Source: Cryobacterium sp. Y82
GTDB lineage: Bacteria > Actinomycetota > Actinomycetes > Actinomycetales > Microbacteriaceae
Reading direction: 5' to 3'
DNA length: 64,000 nt
NCBI RefSeq assembly: GCF_002929495.1
Contig: NZ_PJJJ01000037.1
Coordinates: 274,931 to 338,930, forward strand
Translations under genes and position numbers: made by a program
The notes under the pieces: generated by a model
Seen by the model: only the letters and a program-made list of their open reading frames with translations
The model's database searches: none
Told to the model about the DNA's origin: nothing
In this document: piece by piece, positions 8,885 to 17,440 of the stretch
Position numbering within the stretch: position 1 is the stretch's first letter
Layout of the letters: each line of letters opens with the position of its first letter

Positions 8885-10447
8885 TTACTGGTAAAGCCGG
8901 TCGAGCTCGCCGTCCTGGCTGAGTCGCACCAGGTTCTTTACGGCGATGCCGGTCACGTCGGCCGCGGAGCGCATAGGGCTGACGAACCATCCGCTCTTGT
9001 CCTGCGCGGCGAGAACCCGCCAGCTATCGGCACCGAGCTCCTTCATCCAGACAGCATCGTCGAGGCATCCGTCGAACGACGAGTAACCCGACTCCGTGGT
9101 GACACAGACCCCGGAGAATTCGGTGCGATACGGCCAGCTGTAGCCGTCACCATCGATCACGATGCTGTCGATGTCGAGATGGGCGGTGTCGCCGGCGCCC
9201 TGCGGGGTCACCCCAAAGTCGGTGATCTGAAGGTTGTCGTAGTCCCCGTCACCATCGGTGGGCATGAGCGCGTCACCGTACAGGCTGAGAAATCGACGTT
9301 CCGCTTCGGGTAAGACGGCGGCGAGGTCGTCGTAGTCGCCGTTCTCCCCGAATGCGATCACGGCCTCGGCAAATCCTTCGGCGGCGGCGTCAGCGGTGTC
9401 GAAGGTGGCCACGTCGTCGGCGGCGAGCAGGCTGCCTCGCGTGAAATTGTCCGATCCGCTCTGCAGTATGTTCTCGCCGGTAGTGAGCAGGGGGCTGACA
9501 TACCAGGAGCCGCCCTCACGAACGGTGACGATGGTCGCATCGTGTCCGAGAGTGTCGGCAAGGTCGGCGGCGGTCTGCGTGAACGGCAGTAGGTCGTTCA
9601 GGTCGTCGATCGACGACTCGCGCAGGTCGGCGATCATCGAGTCGATGTCACTGTCGTCCGAGCCCCACGCCTCCTGCTGCAGGCGCAGCTGCGGCGCCAG
9701 GACCTCAAGGTAGGCGTCGGTGATCGTTTCGGCATCACCGTTCATCGTCAATTCACCCGCCGTGATGGTGACGATCGCGATACCGTCTTCAATGTCTTCT
9801 GCCTCGAGTTCAAGCCCGGTCAGGGTGATATTCAAGTTGTCGACGACCGTATTGATGAGCTCCGGTAGGTCGATCGGGTCGCCGTTCTCGTCGTCCATGG
9901 CGATGGTGCCGAGCTGATCGATTGGAGCCTTGAACGATTCAGCCTCAGCGGGAGACAACGAGCCGTACAGGCTGATCAGGTCTATCTTGGCTGTGCCGTC
10001 GAGCAGTTTCTCGACCGCGGCCGTCGGAGAGGATGCCCCGCTCAGCTTCGAATAGACGGCCCCGTAGGCCCACACGCCGCCACCGGCGACGAGCAACACG
10101 ACGACGCCGATTAAGCCCCAGATCAGGAGTTTCTTGCGCGGTCGCTTGGAGGTCTGGCCTGGTTTTGCATAGGGGTTTGCCAGAGCGGATACCGCAGCGT
10201 CTGCTGCCTGGACCGGAGCGGCGGCAAATGGGGCCGCTGCGGTGGGTGTGACTTGGGCGGGGGCTGGCGTCACGGGCGCGATAGTGCCGAGCTGGAGCAT
10301 CCACTCAATCAGGGCTGGGTAGCACGACGGGTTTCCGGCGATGACGGGGTGCAACTCGTGGTGGGCGGCGGCGATCTCCGCGAGCCGAGCCTGCGGGGTG
10401 GCCGGATCGGCGGCTTCCCGGTGCAGGGGGAAGGTGGAATCTGTCAC
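8885..10447 (-). CDS. Single-pass membrane protein with N-terminal variant-LRR module
   Basis: 520 aa. Residues about 8-52 form a variant-LRR module with the NP..YP.LIEWM signature. A Pro/Ala linker and a basic KRPRKK stretch precede one transmembrane helix (about 128-150), leaving about 370 acidic residues probably outside. The exterior part has two similar halves of alpha/beta character, each with conserved Gly-Asp and Trp positions, but no enzyme motif I recognise. GTG start with AGGAG ten bases upstream. It lies between the small Thr-motif membrane protein and the polytopic variant-LRR protein in the same operon. Role unknown; a sensor or scaffold is possible. Confidence 0.75.
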   Translation of the reverse strand: MTDSTFPLHREAADPATPQARLAEIAAAHHELHPVIAGNPSCYPALIEWMLQLGTIAPVTPAPAQVTPTAAAPFAAAPVQAADAAVSALANPYAKPGQTSKRPRKKLLIWGLIGVVVLLVAGGGVWAYGAVYSKLSGASSPTAAVEKLLDGTAKIDLISLYGSLSPAEAESFKAPIDQLGTIAMDDENGDPIDLPELINTVVDNLNITLTGLELEAEDIEDGIAIVTITAGELTMNGDAETITDAYLEVLAPQLRLQQEAWGSDDSDIDSMIADLRESSIDDLNDLLPFTQTAADLADTLGHDATIVTVREGGSWYVSPLLTTGENILQSGSDNFTRGSLLAADDVATFDTADAAAEGFAEAVIAFGENGDYDDLAAVLPEAERRFLSLYGDALMPTDGDGDYDNLQITDFGVTPQGAGDTAHLDIDSIVIDGDGYSWPYRTEFSGVCVTTESGYSSFDGCLDDAVWMKELGADSWRVLAAQDKSGWFVSPMRSAADVTGIAVKNLVRLSQDGELDRLYQ

Positions 10448-10522
10448 GAAAGTAAAGCTCCTAGCTGGTCGGTGCGTGCGGAAGCAGGCACAGTATGGGG
10501 GTGACGGTCGGACGAGGCGCGA

Positions 10523-11122
10523 TTACCACGTGAGAATCGTGAAAACGGTGAACGCGGCGGCTGCCAGCACGACCAGAACGGTGTTGGAGATGATCGCCAT
10601 CAGGGTGAATCGGCGACGGCGGCGTTTCGTGACTTCGGCACGCTCGCGAATTACGGCGGCCGCGTCGGCGAGACGGAGACGGGCCAGGTCGGGCGGCACG
10701 TCGGGCCTTGGCACCGGGGCCTTCGGCGAAATAATCGCCGGAGTCGGCCGCGCCGCGTAGCGCACACTCGCGCCGCTCTGCACCTGCGGCGGCTGATATC
10801 GACGTTGCAGGGAATCAACGACCGGAGTATGGACGGGGGCGGCCGCCCGCCGCTCGCTCAAGAGCGTGTCGGTGGCCGTGCTGCCCCTAATGGATTGCAC
10901 GGTGGCCTCGTCGGCCTGGTCGGCCTGGTCGGCAGTTGCGTCATCCTCGTGCGGCGTGGCCGCAGAAGCTCCGACTTCGGTGGGGGGCTGCCGCACCACA
11001 CGGCGGGTGTGGTCATCATTCGCTCGCCGCACGATACGCGTGTGTTCGTCGGCAGTTCGCTCAACGATGATGGTGTCATCAATGTCGGGCCCAGCTACTC
11101 CTGTTGGTTCAGCGGGCTGCAT
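10523..11122 (-). CDS. Small tail-anchored protein with three 11-residue Thr repeats
   Basis: 199 aa. Residues 13-45 are three successive 11-residue repeats, each with acidic residues before Thr (T17, T28, T39), Val at +3 and Arg at +5. A long basic/Pro-rich linker follows, and one hydrophobic helix occupies the last 25 residues, so the bulk should be cytoplasmic. The start overlaps the PP2C gene by 14 nt, suggesting translational coupling. The repeats match a motif in the neighbouring FHA and PP2C proteins and are good candidate phospho-acceptor sites for the operon's kinase (inference). No known family recognised. Confidence 0.75.
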   Translation of the reverse strand: MQPAEPTGVAGPDIDDTIIVERTADEHTRIVRRANDDHTRRVVRQPPTEVGASAATPHEDDATADQADQADEATVQSIRGSTATDTLLSERRAAAPVHTPVVDSLQRRYQPPQVQSGASVRYAARPTPAIISPKAPVPRPDVPPDLARLRLADAAAVIRERAEVTKRRRRRFTLMAIISNTVLVVLAAAAFTVFTILTW

Positions 11123-11963
11123 TGCGGGCCACTCGTTGCACCGGTCGGGTGTCTTCGGTGCGGGTGTCGGACTGGTCTTCGCCGATCGCGACGCCGTGCC
11201 ACGAGCTGACCCCGCCGGCGATCACATCGATCACAATCACGGAAACGTTGTCGCGTCCGCCGTGCTCCAGAGCGCCGGCGAGCAGCGCATCCGCCGTCTG
11301 TTGGGTGCTGCCGCCCAAGGTCAGGCCGGCCTTGATGGCCTCGTCGGAAAGCTCGCCGCTGAGCCCGTCGGAACACACCAGCAGACGTTCGCCGGTCACG
11401 ACCGGGCGCAGCCAGTAGTCTGCCTTGCTGTTGTCGGCGCCCATCGCGCGAGTGATGACGTTTTTTCGCGCGAAGTTGGCGACATCCGCTTTCAGAAGCG
11501 AACCCTCATCGATGAGTTCCTGGGCGAGGGAATGGTCGACGGTGAGCTGCTGAAACTCGCCGCCGTGCAGGCGGTAGACACGCGAGTCGCCGACGTTCAC
11601 GATGAGCCACTGCGGGAAATCCTCGTGGTCGATGAGCACCAGACCGGTGAGGGTGCTGCCCGCGCCCCGCCCGGTCGAATCCGACACGGCGCGAACCCGG
11701 GTGTGGGCGCGCTCAACCGCAGCTACCACGTCTCCGGCCACAACATCGATGCGGTCGACGCAGGCCCGAAATTCAGCGATTACGGCGGAGCTGGCTCGCT
11801 GGCCGGCTTCGAGCCCGCCCATGCCATCGGCGACGATGAACACCGGTTGGGACGCCAGCAGGGAATCTTCATTTTCGTGACGTTTGCGGCCGACATCTGT
11901 GCGCGAGCCGCACTGCAGCGATACCCCGGCGCTGGTCGCTCGCGGGTCAGCGAGGTCTGTCAT
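11109..11963 (-). CDS. PP2C-family Ser/Thr protein phosphatase
   Basis: 284 aa, cytoplasmic, no membrane segment. The PPM/PP2C metal-binding motifs are intact: NED at 31-33, DGMGG at 46-50, SDG around D199 and GGRDN at 235-239. Activity as a Mn/Mg-dependent phosphatase reversing the operon kinase is therefore likely. The C-terminal tail carries EDTRPVQR (T272), fitting the Thr motif seen in both adjacent genes. It lies 3 nt downstream of the FHA gene and overlaps the next gene by 14 nt. Kinase, PP2C and FHA genes together form a classic bacterial phospho-Thr signalling trio. Confidence 0.93.
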   Translation of the reverse strand: MTDLADPRATSAGVSLQCGSRTDVGRKRHENEDSLLASQPVFIVADGMGGLEAGQRASSAVIAEFRACVDRIDVVAGDVVAAVERAHTRVRAVSDSTGRGAGSTLTGLVLIDHEDFPQWLIVNVGDSRVYRLHGGEFQQLTVDHSLAQELIDEGSLLKADVANFARKNVITRAMGADNSKADYWLRPVVTGERLLVCSDGLSGELSDEAIKAGLTLGGSTQQTADALLAGALEHGGRDNVSVIVIDVIAGGVSSWHGVAIGEDQSDTRTEDTRPVQRVARNAAR

Positions 11964-11966
11964 GGC

Positions 11967-13505
11967 TCAAGCCTCCAGGTAGATGCGCGCCGCGAGCTCC
12001 CCCAACAGGAACCGATCGGTCAGCGGCGCACTCGCACCCGCATCGAGCTCATTTTCAAGGCCTCCGCCATCAATGAGCACGACACCGTTGGTCGAGTGCA
12101 GGTCGCTGATGCCCCACGCTCCATCGACAAAATCCAGGCGGGCGTGGGTCTTCGACACCGTCTTACCGGGGTCATGCAGGGGGACCAACTGTGCGTCTGA
12201 ATGTGTTCCGCCTCGCGCGGGGTTACGGCCGAGCAGCACGACGGGCTTGGTGAGCGAGACTTTCAGCCCGTGTTCGGTTTCGAGCGTCCACGGCTTCATC
12301 CGACGCACCACGATCATGGTCTCGTCAAGGTCGTCTTCGGAGGCGTCTTCGGAGGCGTCTTCGGAGGCGTCTAAGGATGCCTCGCTGGCGTGTGCTGCGC
12401 GCGCTGCGAGGGGAACGACCGCAGAAACGTGCGCGGCAACCGCGACCGGAAGCACTGCGGGCACCGGTGTCGGGACGGCTGCGGGAAGTGCCGCGGGGAC
12501 TGCCGCGGGGACTACCCTGGCAGCGATCTCCGCGGCGGCAAGGGCGAGCTCACCAGGCAAAGCAATCGGGAGTTCGGCGGCCAGTGACTCGCGGGGAGCA
12601 GCAGCGAACGGTGCAGCAACCGCCTGAACGACCGGCGCCGGCGGAGCCCATGGATTCACCAGTGCGGCGACCGGTGCACTTTCAACGGGAGGCGCGGGCG
12701 GCGCGACGATGACCGGCGGCGCCGGTAAGGCCGGCGGGGCCGGCGGCGCAGACATGACCGGCGGTGCGGGCACAGCGGCCGGGGCCGACAACACTGGCGG
12801 AGCCGGGGTTGGAGTTGGTGCCGGCGGGGCCGGGGGTGCCGGAGGTGCGCTCACGTAGAACGGCGGCGGACCGGTGGGCAGACCGTGCGGAACCTGAGGT
12901 GCGAGCGGGGCGGGTGCTGCGGTCGCTTGAAACGCTGCCGGCGGGGCCGGGGGAAGTAGCGCAACGGCCAGCTGAGCAGGCACCTCCGGTGGTGCAGGCG
13001 GTACGGGCGGTACGGGCGGCACCGGTGTCAGCACCTGTTGGCCGGCCGGTTCAGGAGCTGCCGGAGGTGCTGGCGTCATCGATAGCGGCGTTACCGGAGC
13101 AAATGGAACATACCCGGTCGCGGGGATCCCGGGCATCCAGCCGGTGTCGACGGACTTTCCAAACCCGAGCAGGCCAGCCCAGATGGGAATGGTGACCAGG
13201 TAGAGCAGGGTGAAGCCGCCGCCGTGGCCGAGGCGCCGGTTGACGTTGTTGACCGCCATTACGAGCACGACGACAGCCACCACGTTCGCGATGGGGATAA
13301 AGAGGCCAATCACCCACAGGGCCGAGTAGCGGCCGAGTTCATATAGGGTGATGCTGTTGACGATCGGCACCCAGGCCTTCCAGGCCTGTTCTCCGAGTTT
13401 CACAAAGACTTTACCGAGACCGATCGACGAGAAGACGTACACGCCGAGACTGAGCAGCACAGTGACCACGACGATTGCGATCATCGCTCCAGATGATTCA
13501 TTCAT
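11967..13505 (-). CDS. FHA-domain membrane protein with DUF5684-like N-terminus
   Basis: 512 aa. The N-terminal 120 residues form about three membrane helices resembling DUF5684, with KAWVPIVN between helices one and two. A roughly 270-residue Pro/Ala/Val linker follows, then acidic DASE repeats, the motif DLDETMIVVRR (about 392-402) and an FHA domain (about 415-505). The FHA phospho-Thr-binding residues are conserved: GRN, SKTHARL and STNG. The Thr motif just ahead of the FHA domain recalls the ETTS switch of GarA/OdhI, in which phosphorylation makes the FHA domain bind its own tail. The ATG abuts the stop of the transglutaminase-fold gene. Confidence 0.88.
   Translation of the reverse strand: MNESSGAMIAIVVVTVLLSLGVYVFSSIGLGKVFVKLGEQAWKAWVPIVNSITLYELGRYSALWVIGLFIPIANVVAVVVLVMAVNNVNRRLGHGGGFTLLYLVTIPIWAGLLGFGKSVDTGWMPGIPATGYVPFAPVTPLSMTPAPPAAPEPAGQQVLTPVPPVPPVPPAPPEVPAQLAVALLPPAPPAAFQATAAPAPLAPQVPHGLPTGPPPFYVSAPPAPPAPPAPTPTPAPPVLSAPAAVPAPPVMSAPPAPPALPAPPVIVAPPAPPVESAPVAALVNPWAPPAPVVQAVAAPFAAAPRESLAAELPIALPGELALAAAEIAARVVPAAVPAALPAAVPTPVPAVLPVAVAAHVSAVVPLAARAAHASEASLDASEDASEDASEDDLDETMIVVRRMKPWTLETEHGLKVSLTKPVVLLGRNPARGGTHSDAQLVPLHDPGKTVSKTHARLDFVDGAWGISDLHSTNGVVLIDGGGLENELDAGASAPLTDRFLLGELAARIYLEA
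12334..12381. repeat. 12-bp tandem repeat in the FHA gene
   Basis: Three perfect copies of TCTTCGGAGGCG plus one degenerate copy encode the (DASE)n acidic stretch just before the DLDETMIV motif and FHA domain. Confidence 0.85.
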
Positions 13506-16055
13506 TTATACTTCGCGGCCGCTGACGGGCGGCCGCTCCCCCATTCTGCTGGTGTCGCGCCGGTTCGGGCGCACGGTGGTGACGTCGTAACGAGACGTGC
13601 GTCGGCGAACAGTAAACAGTCGGCGGGCATCCGCCAGTCGAGAAAAGGAGCGCAGCGAGATGGCAGCGCGCAGGCGCTGGCGCCGGGTTCCGCTCGCCGC
13701 AAGGCCCGCTCGTTCGGCCGTGACGAGTGCCCAGAAGGCATCGCTCTCGGCGGCCAGCGGCGAGGTTTCGCCAAAGACGGCCCGGTCGGCCATGGTCGCG
13801 AGCTGTGCGCCACCGACCGACTGATAGTGCGAGGCGGTCTCGACCCGGGTCATGCTTCCCTGATCAGCCAGGCCGCGGTCGACGGCGGCGTCGATGTATT
13901 CGTCCCAGCCGCCGGCAAACCGCGCCGACACGTCGGTAGCCCGCGCTCGGTCACGGCGGCGTTTGAGTTTGGCGCCGAGAATGACCAGGAAGGGCGTACT
14001 GATGGCGAGCAGTGTGGCCAGGCTGATGCCGCCAATCTTCAGGGCCGCGAACAGCCAGGCCAGGTCGGGGCCGGTGACCGAATCCTGCTCCTGCTGATCT
14101 TCGCCGCTGGTGGGGTTGGCCTCTGGCGCGCGCTGCTCGGTGGCTCCCTCGACGATGACCTCGGTGTTGTACTGCGGATCGCGCGTCGTGTCGTCGATGG
14201 GTGAGAGTGGGTTCTGAAATTGCGGGGTCGCGTCGACGGTGACCCAGGTGCTGTCGCCGCTACCGACCTCGACCCAGGCCGCTAGATTCTGCCCCGAACA
14301 GATACCCGCGAGGCAATCGCCGGGTACGCCCGAATCAGCAGCATCGGCCCCTCCGAGGGTGAATCCCAGCACCACCCGAGACTCAAATCCGAGGTGACGG
14401 GCGAGCAGAGCGGTAGCCACGGCGAACTGTTCGTCGTCACCGATTCCGGCCACGAGCTGAGAATTCTCGGTGGCAGTCGTGCTGTTCTGCTTCTCGAGCA
14501 GCGCGGTGAAGAGCGCGTCGATGCGGGCGACCGAGTGCCCGGACAAGCTCGGTGCGAACTGGTAGTCGCCGAGGTCGGCGGTCCAGGAGGCCGCCGCCGG
14601 TACGGTCAGGGCGTGGCTGAGGTAGCCGCGCTCGCGCAGGCGGGTGACCAGTTCGGCCAAACCGGCGCCGTCTTGCGTAAGCGCCTGGGCGTCGACCCAG
14701 TCGACCAGGCTTTGCGGAATGAGCGTTTCATCGATCGTGCTGCCGGCCGGCCGGGTGAGGCCGGCCAGGTCCGTCGTATCCGCTTGCTGCTCGGAGACGA
14801 TCGTGTAGCGGTCACCGCTGTCGAGGGCTTTGAGTTGAATTCCAGATGCCGTACCCGCGTTGTAGAAGAATCCGTCGCTCAAGTCAGCAGCGCGATCACC
14901 GGCAAAGCGGATGCTCGACAGCGCGCCGGCCCCCGGCATCCAAACGCCGGAGTACCCGGCAATGTCGAACTGGGTCGTGGCGCTCTCGGCGCTTACGCCG
15001 CGCGAGTGCGGCACCCGAGCAAAGGCGGTGGTCTGGTCGGTCTCGCCGTCGGCCGGGTTCACGACCCGAAAGACTTCACCGTCGTAATAGCTGAGTACGG
15101 CCAGACGCACGCGCGAGTCGGTGCCGTCGTCGACCGCGGTGCCGGTTACCGTGAACAGCTCGGCATCATACTGCTCGGCACTGAAGTAGCTGCGGTATTG
15201 GCTGAGCGGGCTGACGTACTCACGCAGTTCGACGGCCGGGTCGATGCTGCTGCGCAGCACCTCACGGGTCGGCGTGGCTGCGACGGCCGAGAGTCCGCCG
15301 AGGGTGATGCCGATGGCGAGCACGAGTACCCCGCCGGCAAGAATGGCCCGACGGACGCGACCGCCCAGACCGCCAGCGGTGCGCTGTACACCGGTCGTGC
15401 GGGCAGCCAGGTCGAGCGCCGCGCTTCGGGCCAGGTGGGTACGCCAGGCCAGAAAACCGAAGGCTAGCAGCAGAGCGGCCAGGCCGATCAGGCTTTCGCG
15501 CGGAGCCGGCACGCTCACCCCGGCCACGGTCAACGGAACGCTCACGGCACTCGACCCGAAAACCAGGCCGAACAGTTGCACGCCAAAGATCAGCGGCACA
15601 GCGAGGGCCACGAGCCGGCCGGCGCGCCAGGCCAGCGAGAGCGCGACCGTCGTGCCGCCGAGAAACAGCAGAAAGGCCGGGGCCAGCAATGACTGATACG
15701 AGCCGACCGGGAGTTGGATGGTAACAAGCTCTTTCCAGCTGAACACCGTGGCAGTCACCAGGTCGAGCAGCCCACCGAGCACGCCGTCAATACCCGTGAG
15801 GGCGGTCGGCACGGCGAGCGGAACTCCGAGCACAAGGTACGCACCGAGAACGGCGAGCAGCACGGTGAACCACGACCAGCCCCGGCGGGCACCGAGCCAG
15901 GCGAGGGCCACCCCGGTCAGAATCGCTCCGGCGGCCATGATCAGGTAGCTGGTGGCCTGGTAGATCGGCCAGGCGGCCCACGCAGCAACGAGCAGCATCG
16001 CCACGATGAACAGGGCGTTGATCACGTGGGCACGATATTGTACGGGCGCGCTCAT
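13506..16055 (-). CDS. TgpA-like membrane protein with catalytically degenerate transglutaminase domain
   Basis: 849 aa. About six N-terminal membrane helices (residues 10-240) match the DUF3488/TgpA architecture. An extracytoplasmic segment carries a transglutaminase-core-like domain (about 530-620), followed by a C-terminal membrane helix (about 668-690) and a cytoplasmic tail. The fold is recognisable (GDDEQFAVA, GFESRVVLGF, AAWVEV, WVTVDATPQ). However, the catalytic Cys position reads Asp (GDD for G.C) and the catalytic His of hAWvEv reads Ala; only the Asp remains. Both substitutions were checked on the DNA. It is probably a structural or ligand-binding pseudoenzyme. Its start overlaps the DUF58 gene by 4 nt, as in typical MoxR-DUF58-transglutaminase operons. 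Confidence 0.87.
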   Translation of the reverse strand: MSAPVQYRAHVINALFIVAMLLVAAWAAWPIYQATSYLIMAAGAILTGVALAWLGARRGWSWFTVLLAVLGAYLVLGVPLAVPTALTGIDGVLGGLLDLVTATVFSWKELVTIQLPVGSYQSLLAPAFLLFLGGTTVALSLAWRAGRLVALAVPLIFGVQLFGLVFGSSAVSVPLTVAGVSVPAPRESLIGLAALLLAFGFLAWRTHLARSAALDLAARTTGVQRTAGGLGGRVRRAILAGGVLVLAIGITLGGLSAVAATPTREVLRSSIDPAVELREYVSPLSQYRSYFSAEQYDAELFTVTGTAVDDGTDSRVRLAVLSYYDGEVFRVVNPADGETDQTTAFARVPHSRGVSAESATTQFDIAGYSGVWMPGAGALSSIRFAGDRAADLSDGFFYNAGTASGIQLKALDSGDRYTIVSEQQADTTDLAGLTRPAGSTIDETLIPQSLVDWVDAQALTQDGAGLAELVTRLRERGYLSHALTVPAAASWTADLGDYQFAPSLSGHSVARIDALFTALLEKQNSTTATENSQLVAGIGDDEQFAVATALLARHLGFESRVVLGFTLGGADAADSGVPGDCLAGICSGQNLAAWVEVGSGDSTWVTVDATPQFQNPLSPIDDTTRDPQYNTEVIVEGATEQRAPEANPTSGEDQQEQDSVTGPDLAWLFAALKIGGISLATLLAISTPFLVILGAKLKRRRDRARATDVSARFAGGWDEYIDAAVDRGLADQGSMTRVETASHYQSVGGAQLATMADRAVFGETSPLAAESDAFWALVTAERAGLAASGTRRQRLRAAISLRSFSRLADARRLFTVRRRTSRYDVTTVRPNRRDTSRMGERPPVSGREV

Positions 16056-17440
16056 GCGGCCCTTCGGCTCAGCAGGGAGCGAAAGTCGTCGAGCACGCCG
16101 ATGGTCAGCACGCTCGTGCCGGCCAGGTCGCGAAAGCTCGGCTGTTCGTTAGGGTTGCACAGCACAGCGACGACCTGCACGTTGCCAGAAAATTTGAGGG
16201 TGAGGGCCTGTAGGCGCCGCGCGGTCATGACGGAGCCGCAGACCACGAACGCGATGGAAATATCGGGCACCACCTGCGCGGCGAGCACGCAGACGTCTTC
16301 GACGTGCATCGCGTGCGGACTGGTTTCGATCGCGGTGAGGTCATCGAGCAGGGTGCGGGTGGACACAACGCTCAGGCTGCGCACAGAACGGATGCTGCTG
16401 CGCACGATATCGGGGATCTCCTCGCTCGCCACGACGGCCAGGTCCCGCCCGTCGCGAATGGCGCGCACACCGAGCGAGCCGGCGGCACTGACCGCCATCT
16501 CGAACTCCTCCTCGGAGGCGTACTCCGCGGCGTTCCGGCTAAGCACAATGGCCAGGCGTGAGCGGCGGCTCTCTTCGAACTGGCGCACCATGAGTTTGCC
16601 GGTCTTCGCGGTGGACTTCCAGTGGATGTGCCGCTGCCCGTCGCCGGGGGCATACTCACGAATGGCGTGGAAGGAGATGTCGGAGTCGACGATATCGCTC
16701 GTGGGGTTGCCCTCGAGGTCGCGCACGAAACCGGCGCTCGTACTCGGAATCGACACGGTCACCGGGTGCACAAACAGGCGGTTGACGTCGGCCCAGGCAA
16801 CTTCGCGGCCGAGCACGCCGAGCGGGTCGCTGCGCACGGTTGTGACCGGGCCCACGTCGATGACGCCGCGGCGGTAGGCGGGCACGCGAACGTGCTCTTC
16901 GTGAACCTGGCCGGCGCGTAGGAGCGGAACGTAGACATCCGCCAGCCCTTTGCCAATGGGAACGTCGACGCGCCCCGGCAGCTCGAGCCGTTTAGAGACG
17001 TTGGTCACGGTGAGGGTGCCGAGCACCTCGGAACCGGCCACGACCCGATCGACCGGCAGCACGAAATCCACGCTATAAGCGCGGCCGCCGGCCAGAAAAG
17101 GCAACGAGATGAGAATGAGCGCGACCGCCACACAGCCGGTGACGATCAGTTCGGTCCAGCCGAAGACCAGGCCGAGCGGCAGCAGCACGATCGCGGCCGC
17201 GACCACCACCCAGCCGGCCGGCGTCACCGTTTCGCCGACCCATTCGACGGATGCTTTCACACCGGTTCGCACCGTTCGCAACACGCGCATCCAGAGCACG
17301 ACAGCGCCCACGAGGGTCAACGTCGTTGACTTGGCTCTGCGCGTGGTGCTGTACCGGGTATGCGTGGCAGACCGGGTCTGGGTGGAAGTGCGCGTTAGCG
17401 TCGATGTCAGTGCGCGACGCGATTCGGTGTGGAAGCTCAC
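16052..17440 (-). CDS. DUF58 membrane protein (MoxR partner)
   Basis: 462 aa. A Thr/Arg-rich N-terminus precedes two close membrane helices (about 80-120), typical of DUF58 proteins. The family signature is clear in the second half (EYAPGDGQRHIHWKSTAKTG, about 265-285), followed by a VWA-like alpha/beta fold with IVLSR at its first strand. DUF58 proteins are nearly always encoded beside MoxR ATPases and are thought to be their clients or partners in envelope assembly. GTG start within a 4-nt GTGA overlap with the MoxR stop; its own stop overlaps the TgpA-like start. Confidence 0.9.
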   Translation of the reverse strand: MSFHTESRRALTSTLTRTSTQTRSATHTRYSTTRRAKSTTLTLVGAVVLWMRVLRTVRTGVKASVEWVGETVTPAGWVVVAAAIVLLPLGLVFGWTELIVTGCVAVALILISLPFLAGGRAYSVDFVLPVDRVVAGSEVLGTLTVTNVSKRLELPGRVDVPIGKGLADVYVPLLRAGQVHEEHVRVPAYRRGVIDVGPVTTVRSDPLGVLGREVAWADVNRLFVHPVTVSIPSTSAGFVRDLEGNPTSDIVDSDISFHAIREYAPGDGQRHIHWKSTAKTGKLMVRQFEESRRSRLAIVLSRNAAEYASEEEFEMAVSAAGSLGVRAIRDGRDLAVVASEEIPDIVRSSIRSVRSLSVVSTRTLLDDLTAIETSPHAMHVEDVCVLAAQVVPDISIAFVVCGSVMTARRLQALTLKFSGNVQVVAVLCNPNEQPSFRDLAGTSVLTIGVLDDFRSLLSRRAA

